Below are positions 56,060 to 64,000 of a DNA stretch of 64,000 bases, piece by piece (positions within the stretch are counted from its first letter, which is position 1; the number at the start of each line of letters is the position of its first letter). The DNA comes from Aurelia coerulea. Its lineage: Eukaryota > Cnidaria > Scyphozoa > Semaeostomeae > Ulmaridae. The notes under the pieces are model-generated. The model saw only the letters and a list, made by a program, of their open reading frames with translations, ran no database searches and was not told where the DNA came from. Location: the NCBI GenBank assembly GCA_039566865.1, contig CM076956.1:12783511-12847510 (forward strand), written 5' to 3'. A program made the position numbers and the translations under genes.

Positions 56060-56823
56060 GGGGCGGTCAAGTACGGTAAATTTTGTGACCGCACCTACCC
56101 GACTTTGACCAAGGTCCATAACACAGAACTTAAAAAAAGCCAAGTTTTGAGGACGTAGCTGGTCACCACAAAATTATGAACCTTCTCGAAGTGTACCGAC
56201 TGCATTCTTCCCTTATTTTCTGGCCACCTTAGTGTTTTCACAAACATTTTTAATTAACGTGTTGTCACCTCAGTCCTTTTTGTTACAGCAATATCACCCA
56301 GTTTTTGCATTACAAATAGAAATAGATAGATTTCACATACAGCGGTGCTACATCTGTCCCAGATAATTGCTGAAACCCACCCAACTTTCGTGTGAAATCA
56401 GATATTTAATGTACTGTGGTGCTACCTCTGTCCCAAAGACTTCACCCCAAAAAAGCCAGATGTCCGATGATTTAATCGAAACAAGCCAGAAAACTGGACC
56501 AAAGATCTCAAAACGACGGCATAAATCTTTTCTCCGTGGATTTGAAGAACTAAGCCAGAGAATGAATTCAAACAATTGCAATTCCAGCTTTGTCTTGCCA
56601 TTGGGCAGAAAAAACCAGTGCTGAAATCATATGCCAATACAACCAATTTTTGGGACGCACCTTGCCCAGTGATAGATTGTCCAAAAATATAGGGGGAAAA
56701 GCCAATTCCCTGAAAGCAAAGAAGCCAACTTCTGGGGACAGAGCTGGACCCGATTTCAAAGAAAAAGCCAACTTTTGGGACAGACCTAGAGCCACTGTCC
56801 CCATAGGGATATCACCACTCCTG
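56060..56823. mobile_element. Inverted copy of the 770-bp hAT-type element
   Basis: GGGGCGGTCAAGTACGGTAA, AAGCCAAGTTTTGAGGACGT and CCAACTTTTGGGACAGACCT are reverse complements of 44345-44378, 44252-44280 and 43645-43670. The ends are worn (CACTCCTG at the right). CAATAAAA and CAATACAT flank as a degenerate 8-bp duplication. Frames of 74-90 codons inside come from the reiterated phrases. Confidence 0.8.
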
Positions 56824-56849
56824 CAATACATATTGTCCAAAAGTTGAAT

Positions 56850-59160
56850 TCAATAACTCTTAGATACTCATAGCATTCTCATATTTCCACCATAATTATT
56901 TTATCCTAAACCCGTGGCCAATGACATCCACGATGGCAACAATCACATCCTTGCAAATCCTAGAAATATCATCGACATAGGACCGTAAATATCTAACAAA
57001 AGCTTCAAACTGCTCAAAGCAATTATTTCAATTTGTACGCAATATTTCTTCAACAATCAGAACTTTTGAAACGTTCAGTTGCCTGTATGAAGGGACTGTC
57101 AGAGCCTTCCGGGCAGTAAACTAGTTGTTTTTGCTCTCAGATACAATATACTTATTACAGCTGAATTTCAAAATCTCCTTGATAATTAAAGGCATTCTCA
57201 GATCTAACACCAAGCCAATTCCATCCACGAACGCGACGATCACATCCTTGCACCTAGCCAATCCTAAAAATATCATCGACATAGGATCTCATGTTTTCCA
57301 ACATTGACTTGGAACTGCTCAAAGCGAATAATTCAATGTGTAAGCAATATTTCTTCGGCAATCAGAACATTTAAAACGCTCAGTTGTCTGTATGAAGGGA
57401 CTGTCAGAGCTTTCTGGGCAGTGAACTAGTTGTTTTTGCTCTCAGAAACAATATACTTATTACAGCTGAATTTCAAAATCTCCTTGATAATTAAAGGCAT
57501 TCTCAGATCTAACACCAAGCCAATTCCATCCACGAAAGCGACGATCACATCCTTGTACCTAGCCAATCCCAAAAATATCATCGACATAGGATCTCATGTT
57601 TTCCAACATTGACTTGGAACTGCTCAAAGCGAATAATTCAATGTGTAAGCAATAAGTCTTCGGCAATTAGAACTTTTGAAACGCTCAGTTGTCTGTATGA
57701 AGGGACTGTCAAAGCTTTCTGGGCAGTGAACTAGTTGCTTTTGCTCTCAGAAACAATATACTTTTTACAGCTGAATTTCAAAATCTCTTTTATAATTAAA
57801 GGCATTCTCAGATCTAACACCAAGCCAATTCCATCCACGAAAGCGACGATCACATCCTAGCACCTAGACAATCCTGAAAATATCATCGATATAGGATCTC
57901 ATGTTTTCCAACATTGACTTGGAACTGCTCAAAGCGAATAATTCAATGTGTAAGCAATATTTCTTCGGCAATCAGAACTTTTAAAACGCTCAGATGCCTA
58001 TATGAAGGGACTGTCGGGGCTTTCTGGGCAGTGAACTAGTTGTTTTTGCTCTCAGATACAATATACTTATTACAGCTGAATTTCAAAATCTCCTCGATAA
58101 TTAACGGCATTCTCAGATCTAACACTGAGCCAATTCCATCCACGAAAGCGACGATCACATCCTAGCACCTAGACAATCCTGAAAATATCATCGACATAGG
58201 ATCTCATGTTTTCCAACATTGACTTGGAACTGCTCAAAGCGAATAATTCAATGTGTAAGCAATATTTCTTGTGCAATCAGAACTTTTTTAAACGCTCAGT
58301 TGTCTGTATGAAGGGACTGTCAGAGCTTTCTGGGCAGTGAATTGGTTGTTTTTGCTCTCAGAAACAATATACTTTTTACAGCTGAATTTCAAAATCTCCT
58401 TGATAATTAACGGCATTCTCAGATCTAACACCAAGCCAATTCCATCCACGAAAGCGACGATCACATCCTAGCACCTAGACAATCCTGAAAATATCATCGA
58501 CATAGGATCTCATGCTTACCACATTGACTTGGAACTGCTCAAAGCGAATAATTCAATGTGTAAGCAATATTTCTTCGGCAATCAGAACTTTTGAAACGTT
58601 CAGTTGTCTGTATGAAGGGACTGTCAGAGCTTTCTGGGCAGTGAACTAGTTGTTTTTGCTCTCAGAAACAATATACTTTTTACAGCTGAATTTCAAAATC
58701 TCCTTTGAATATTAAAGGCATTCTCAGATCTAACACCAAGCCAATTCCATCCACGAAAATGACCATCACATACTAGCACCTAGACAATCCAAAAAATATC
58801 ATCAATATATGATCTCACATTTCCAACAAACACCATAAATGGTTAAAAATAACAAAATACTTGCACTAGTTCAATCCCAAGGTATTACTTGTGCAATGAG
58901 AGCTTTTCAAACATTCAGTTGCCTGTATGAAGTGACTGTCAGGGCTTCCTGGGCAATAAACGAGTTGTTTTAAAGAATTTGAATTTGTCAATGGTCTTCT
59001 GCTTAAGAAATAATACATCGTTCTACCGCTACGGCATTCTTCAATCTAGCACCAAGCTAATTCCATCCACGACATCCTACCACCTAGTCAATCCTGAAAA
59101 TAGCATCAACATAAGATCCCACATTTACAACAAACACCATGAATTTATCAAAACAGCATA
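56850..59160. repeat. 305-bp tandem repeat, about eight monomers
   Basis: GGCATTCTCAGATCTAACAC recurs at 57191, 57496, 57801, 58106, 58412 and 58717, a 305-bp period with one extra base. Degenerate copies are at both edges (about 56877 and 59033). Two monomers keep a 60-codon frame (57125-57307, 57430-57612; MFLLSDTIYLLQLNFKISLI), but the others lose it, so it is not a conserved gene. Confidence 0.93.
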
Positions 59161-59435
59161 TCCTACAGCAAGAACCTTTTGAAACGCTTCCAATTAAGCT
59201 TTGCAATGAGAGGTCAAAGCAGTCTCTGGTTAGCAATGTGCGGAATGGTAATTATGGTTTGTGTGCTATGGCCTGCCTCTTCTGCTTTATACTTATTCCT
59301 TCATCCTTCCTTCTTTGAAATTGATGCGCAAATGGAAAAGATTACCGGCAGCTGCAGAAAACTATCTGCTCAATGTTTTCACTCTAATTCTAATCTGCTA
59401 AACAAAAGATTATATTCTTGGATCGCCGATACTTA
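59161..59435. repeat. Dispersed duplicate related to 62160-62440
   Basis: CTTTTGAAACGCTTCCAAT, GGTCAAAGCAGTCTCTGGTT, CTTCATCCTTCCTTCTTTGA and CCGGCAGCTGCAGAAAACTA have counterparts in the same order at 62217-62400. The hydrophobic 85-codon frame here (59179-59436) is not preserved in the counterpart, so coding is doubtful. Confidence 0.55.
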
Positions 59436-60100
59436 ACTAAAATGGTCTGTAAGCCTGTTGCAGTGCCAAATAATAGTCTTTGTAACTGAACTGCTGTGAT
59501 GTGATGGTGCGGAGGCGCAGCAATACGTCATAAGTTGGCAACTTCTGGCATTCTTGGCATTCTTAGCAAGCACTCGGAATGCGTTCTTGGTTCGTGTGTT
59601 AGTGCGTGACACAACCAAAAACCCACTCCTTGTTCGGGATACTATCAGTGAAAGTCTTACGGATTTTCTCAAGAAGAGCTAGACCCCCGTTTAAATGCTT
59701 TGGATTCTGCGCACTAGCGACTGCAGGGTCATCGTTCTTCATTTTTCTTTTGTGAATTCGCGTATGCCCTCAAAGCGCTTCACCCATTCCATTGATCAGC
59801 GAGCCAATCAGAGTCAACGTCCTTTTCATTGTGATTTACAAAGGGGTAGTTCGCAGTATCCCGAACAACTCCTATATGCACTCGTTTTACTTCGCATACG
59901 AAAATAAATGAAATATAGCTTTGTGACAAGGTAATGAAATTTTCATCATTTAATTATAATAATTCAGATAAGTGACATTCTTCTACCAATTAGTAGCAAA
60001 TTGGATTCCAATATTGTAGTGCGTCGTATTAAGCTCCCCCAACGCTTCACAGTCAAGCCAACCTTTTGTGGCACGATGCGGCGTGGCGTGATAAATTCTC
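59436..60100. other. No gene recognised
   Basis: Frames of 70-79 codons without domains. TGGCATTCTTGGCATTCTTAGC near 59548 is a short tandem repeat. Confidence 0.45.
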
Positions 60101-60102
60101 AT

Positions 60103-60860
60103 ACCGGGTGTTTCAGAAAAACGCAACACAACTGTAATTCAAAATTTTTAAGAATTGATAAGATTTGAATAGACGTAATGCACACCACCTGAAAGTACAA
60201 TCTTTCTGCTTTCTGATGATGTGCAGCTTGGATACATAATGGAATCATTCGACATTTAATTGATACGATAGTACATATGGCCGATTTCAAATGCAGCTAT
60301 ACTTTAAGAGCAAAATCAACACCTTTTTTACCGTAAGAAATTACAAAACAGATTTTTTCAAAACCTTCCAGGCCTAGAAACACTTGATATGATGCCCTGA
60401 GGTAGGAAAAAAGCAAATTCATTCCTATAAGATGCAACAACTAAGAATGATAAAATAAGCTCTCACATTGGTGGGTTTCCGTCTATGTAAATGTCCTATC
60501 ACTTTCCGGCATCTGAAATACGCCATACTTAGCAAAAACGTCAATAGACGATTGCGCTAAAGATGGCGGCGAAGAATTTTTTACCAAGATGCATTGCGTT
60601 CTAATGAAGATTCTTTAACGATTATATAGGAATTCGATTAAAGAACGTAGTGCATCTTGGTAAAAAATTCCTCGCCGCCATCTTTAGCGCAATCGTCTAT
60701 TAAAAACGATCTAATCATTTAATTAATCCGCCCAACCTGGATATCATTGGGAAGAAGATAGATCATGCTTTCAGATGATATGCGTCAAATCTATTCAAAT
60801 CTTATCATTTCCTCAACGATCCCGAATAAAGTTGGGTTGCATTTTTTGTGAAACAACCTG
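60103..60860. mobile_element. Inverted-repeat element (GGGTGTTTCAGAAAAACGCA ends)
   Basis: GGTGTTTCAGAAAAACGCAA...AAGATTTGAATAGACG (60107-60175) is mirrored by CGTCAAATCTATTCAAATCT...GGTTGCATTTTTTGTGAAAC (60782-60853). A younger hairpin at 60547-60697 is nested inside. No transposase ORF. Confidence 0.65.
60547..60697. mobile_element. 151-bp hairpin MITE with TA flanks, nested
   Basis: GACGATTGCGCTAAAGATGG through ACCAAGATGCA is complementary to TGCATCTTGGT through CCATCTTTAGCGCAATCGTC with a single mismatch region. TA flanks both sides (60545-60546, 60698-60699), as in Tc1/mariner-type MITEs. Confidence 0.85.
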
Positions 60861-61370
60861 CAGATCATTCCACAGTAAATGCGATGGTGCCGTTTGCATT
60901 GTATCTTGGTATCGCACAGTGGCTTCAAATTTGTATTCAAAACTCCTATGCGATCCTGAGATGTATGGGGAGCACCTCTCATTCGAGTACCGAATGGTGA
61001 ATTGATTCGGCTTTGCAGTAATGAAAAATGTGTCCCAGCACTTAATTGTTATCCAGAGTGCGCCAAGAGCGACGCTTCAAGAGTTAATTTACATTGAGGG
61101 TCATTTAGTTGTGTTTCATGCTGCAACCACACGGGGCTTTTAGAGTCAACATACAAAGCTTTTTCGAAGACGTAGATGATTTGTTTCTATTTGTAGCATT
61201 TCTGCACCTGAATATCAAGATTTCTCATACCAGGTGAGTTATAAAATCGCATACACTGTTTGAAAAATAACTCCTGAGCATCAAAATTCAAAATGTGCAT
61301 GATAGTGAACAATTAGGTTGAAGCCTCAGTAAGAAGGTGAAATCAAAATTTACAAATTGGTTGCATAGAT
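60861..61370. other. No gene recognised
   Basis: A 76-codon frame at 60775-61005 overlaps the end of the inverted-repeat element. Nothing supports a gene. Confidence 0.45.
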
Positions 61371-61941
61371 CAAGGGCCCTAGGACGACAATAATGTAGAT
61401 AAAAATGCAGATAAAAGGTCACACCTGATACCAGAATTGTCCTTGGCTGTTTCTTTGTTGATTATTCTCTTGGCTTTGCTTTTCAAGCGACGACATGAAT
61501 CCCTTGTTTTGTCAAGTTGAAACTCAACACTGGCGGCCATTTTCTTTCCTTCGAAAACTAAACCAAACTGAGGTTGGGCCAAGTCCCATGGAAAAGAGGT
61601 ATGGGTCTGCTATGCGCTGCTTTTCATCCAATCAGGAAGCTATAAGCGGGTCATGTGATGGTACAAGGCTCGTTACCTTGATTCATTTTTAAAAACGCAC
61701 GCAACAATACAACCAATCGAAATAGTGAGGTGTGTGGCAGTGGCTGGGTTACAAGCCTTGGTATGCGAGAAAACAATAAGAAACAGTGCATGACTAACCC
61801 ATCTCTTCTTTACGTGGACCTCAGATGAGTGGTGGACCTTGGGCCCAACCTCACTTTGGTTTAGTTTTCGAAGGAAAGAAAATGGCATCAGGTATGATCT
61901 ATCTACATTTTGATCTACATTATTGTCGTCCTAGGGCCCTT
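61371..61941. mobile_element. 571-bp inverted-repeat element, hAT-like ends
   Basis: CAAGGGCCCTAGGACGACAA plus TAATGTAGAT is a perfect inverted repeat of the right end (ATCTACATTA...CCTAGGGCCCTTG). Pairing resumes inside, with GGCCATTTTCTTTCCTTCGA/TTTTCGAAGGAAAGAAAATG and GAGGTTGGGCC/GGGCCCAACCTC. GCATAG occurs just outside both ends, compatible with a worn 8-bp duplication. The frames at 61379-61888 are the arms read on either strand. Confidence 0.8.
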
Positions 61942-62451
61942 GCATAGCTTTCCCTGTAAAGTTCTTCAAACAGTAGATATGCTTTTCTGATTTACGCAGT
62001 ATATTCTTAAATCATTCCTTATTCTTTATCGACGATTTCGTCTTAACATCCATTCAATCACAACCACGTAAACGAAAATCTGGGGGTGTTAACCGTGACA
62101 TGCAAAGTCATCCACATAACATAAAACAGCACGTAACGCACAACAACCGCTCCAAACTGCTCAAAGCTACATGCTCGACCTAATTCAATTCCAAGGGCGT
62201 AATCTCGCAATAAGAACTTTTGAAACGTTCTAATGAAAACTCAAAAGTAAGGTCAACGGTTGTCTCTAGGTTAAGATAGAAATTTGTTACAAGAATTCTT
62301 TGCTCCGCCTCTGTTCCTTTGTCTTGAATGTTTCATTCTTCCTACTTTGAAAAAATCATTGATGAATGCTGAAGACTACTGGCAGCTGCATAAAGTCGTC
62401 AATCGAATTTCTCAATCTTTCATTTTAATCACCACGTTAATTAGCTTAACT
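61942..62451. repeat. Partial match to the 305-bp repeat and to 59161-59435
   Basis: CAAACTGCTCAAAGCTACAT...TTCAATTCCAAGG (62152-62195) resembles the 305-bp unit's CTGCTCAAAGCGAATAATTC. What follows parallels 59161-59400. The 94-codon frame (62284-62568) runs into the next hairpin element and is not conserved. Confidence 0.5.
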
Positions 62452-62557
62452 GTAGTCTGCGTGCAGACACTTCTTTTCAGAGAGGTTCTCCTCCAGCAGA
62501 CTCTACTGGAGGAAGACCTCTCTGAAGAGAAATCAGTAGTGTCTGCACGCAAGCTAC
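62452..62557. mobile_element. 106-bp hairpin element with 6-bp duplication
   Basis: GTAGTCTGCGTGCAGACACT ... AGTGTCTGCACGCAAGCTAC, with inner arms TCTCAGAGAGG-like and CCTCTCTGAAGAGAAATC. TTAACT flanks both sides exactly (62446-62451, 62558-62563). Same family as 11233-11283. Confidence 0.8.
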
Positions 62558-62567
62558 TTAACTGCTA

Positions 62568-62990
62568 AGCCCGGGTGGGGTACTTGGTCTACGAAAATAC
62601 TGGGAGGTGCCGCTGGAAAATCAGAAAAGCACCCTGTCCCGGAGTAAAATTCCCGAAAATGATACCCTATCCCGGAGTAAACTTTAAAAAACAATACCCT
62701 GTTCTTGAGTTTCTTCATACAAAATTGTAGGCTGCCCCGGAAATTTGGTAGAAATCTGTCAGAAAATGCGGAAATGTTGCCATCCAAACGATTTAAATCA
62801 CACTCGCGTAGTGCATATGGCTTACAACGACCTTACGGAGTCAATTATAGAAAAGATTGACCCTGTCATGGAGCCGAATATACAAAGGTGATACCCTGTC
62901 CCGATGTAGGAATCCTGAAAACGACACCCTGTTCAGCCGCACGTCCCCTTGCGGCAAAATATATGAGTGCCCCCCCCCCCTCCGGGCTGA
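62568..62990. mobile_element. G/C-tract inverted-repeat element with internal minisatellite
   Basis: AGCCCGGGTGGGGTACT at the left faces AGTGCCCCCCCCCCTCCGGGCT at the right. The interior reiterates ATACCCTGTCCCGGAGTAAA-like units (about 62630-62700, 62855-62930). The construction matches 10425-10849. Confidence 0.7.
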
Positions 62991-64000
62991 TAAGCAAGGC
63001 ACATTTACACAATATGAAAAATAGCTATATGATAAGGTAAACCGAATAGCTGTTGTTTTCATAATTTAATGAAGACCAGGCTTTAGAGAGACAGTATGTT
63101 TGTCAGTGTTTAGAAGTTCCAACGAGTATCGATGTGAATCTAGTTGAAAGCCTATTTTAGGAATCTTGTAAGACACAAGTTTGCCAAAATAGCTCGTAAT
63201 AATGTAACGGAACGACCAATTCCATCAAAATAAATAGTCACATCTATGTTAGCCTTCTTCCTACACACGAGTTCTTAAAGAAATAAATTTGAGAAGTAAT
63301 TTGCATCAATAGAAATTAGATAACAATCCATCCTTTTTCCGAATACCTGGTAGTAAATTGGATTCCAAGGTTACAACTTCTTTCATATTAACCTCTACTT
63401 TAAAGGAAGAAACTTTCGCAAGCATCTTTCGCGGCTGGAAAAAACGACGCGAATTCTGGAAAATATTTCAAATCTCTTGTGGTCGGCCGGACGGTACTTT
63501 TAGCGGAAAGTATAAAAGACTTTCTTCAAGAGATTATTGTCTTCAGAAATAATCGCAATACTTTCTGTGAAGTAATTAATTTAGAAATCCTTCTTTTTTC
63601 ACTATAATAATATTTCTCAAGATATTCTCTCTCCGCATTTGCCTACTTAATTCAACTCCTAGACACTTCGCAAACAAATCTATTACTTGTACATTCATAT
63701 GAAATCTGAAAGCTAAATATAAGAGTCCTGGAGGAAACAAAAGGCTGGAGAAAGGAAGCAGCTAGCTTGCTCTCCTCCGTGATGTTTCTCTTGAGATATA
63801 TGGACCATGGAATCTCGGACCATGGAAATAAGAAGGAAACGTCGCAGAGGAGAGTAGAATTAACTTCTAAAATGCACTGTAAAATTTTCATTGTAACCAT
63901 TTTGCTTCTCGCGTTAACACAGGGAAACCAGACCTACATAGACCTATTGTTGATCTTTGTATTTTGTCCAAAATTTTCATATCAAATCATCAATCTCCTG
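62991..64000. other. No gene recognised
   Basis: Short frames (64 codons at 63358-63552; 82 codons at 63652-63900) have no recognisable domain. No repeat structure is evident. Confidence 0.5.

Noticed and set aside
57125..57612. Paired 60-codon ORFs as a duplicated gene
   Set aside because: They are the same 305-bp satellite monomer; the other monomers break the frame.
59179..59436. Hydrophobic 85-codon ORF as a membrane protein gene
   Set aside because: It sits in a dispersed repeat whose counterpart at 62200-62440 does not keep the frame.

Overview
The window looks like nuclear DNA of an invertebrate animal, most likely an anthozoan cnidarian (coral or sea anemone). It is AT-rich, it has no operons or dense coding, it carries several APE-type non-LTR retrotransposon relics in the style of cnidarian CR1/L2-like elements, and non-coding inverted-repeat elements are very abundant. 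The organism assignment is an inference from the element types. No complete host protein-coding gene is visible. The best host candidate is one short first coding exon on the minus strand (55072-55253) ending in a consensus splice donor. One unidentified coding-like ORF without a proper start lies at 44507-44740.

Layout. 1-12500: a TTAA-flanked MITE, a 5'-truncated LINE (1254-2750), a foldback element with an 8-bp target duplication (6122-6728), a degenerate tandem array made of its arm sequence, a hAT-type MITE with a perfect 8-bp duplication (7809-8092), a decayed minus-strand LINE with a MITE inserted in its RT (8156-10050), and a minisatellite-bearing element (10425-10849). 12512-28259: the dominant feature, six head-to-tail 2588-bp units with no length change, plus a closing 220-bp hairpin. 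The hairpin repeats at every junction, and TA flanks only the two outer ends. Each unit carries a broken ORF that resembles the N-terminus of an HUH-type replication initiator. 28260-37130: a complex inverted/direct repeat family, another LINE 3' end (33005-33672), and a 181-bp satellite (33828-35622) related to the nearby repeat family. 37580-40850: the longest LINE relic, with endonuclease and RT domains but an altered catalytic box, frameshifts and an internal 142-bp duplication. 41500-50000: inverted-repeat elements, a 770-bp element with a perfect 8-bp duplication, a SINE combining a tRNA-like box A, 5S-like boxes and a LINE-like tail, a degenerate ~165-bp tandem array, and a foldback element nested in a relative. 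50000-64000: more inverted-repeat elements, two further degenerate or clean tandem arrays (~165 bp and 305 bp), and the candidate host exon.

The parts do not form a pathway. They form a repeat-dominated accessory or heterochromatin-like region in which several non-autonomous families have inserted, nested and expanded in tandem. The most unusual object is the 15.7-kb array. It joins a Tc1/mariner-like TA footprint, a hairpin unit boundary and an HUH-Rep-like relic, which suggests either hairpin-mediated unequal exchange or rolling-circle amplification. The sequence alone cannot distinguish these from an assembly effect.
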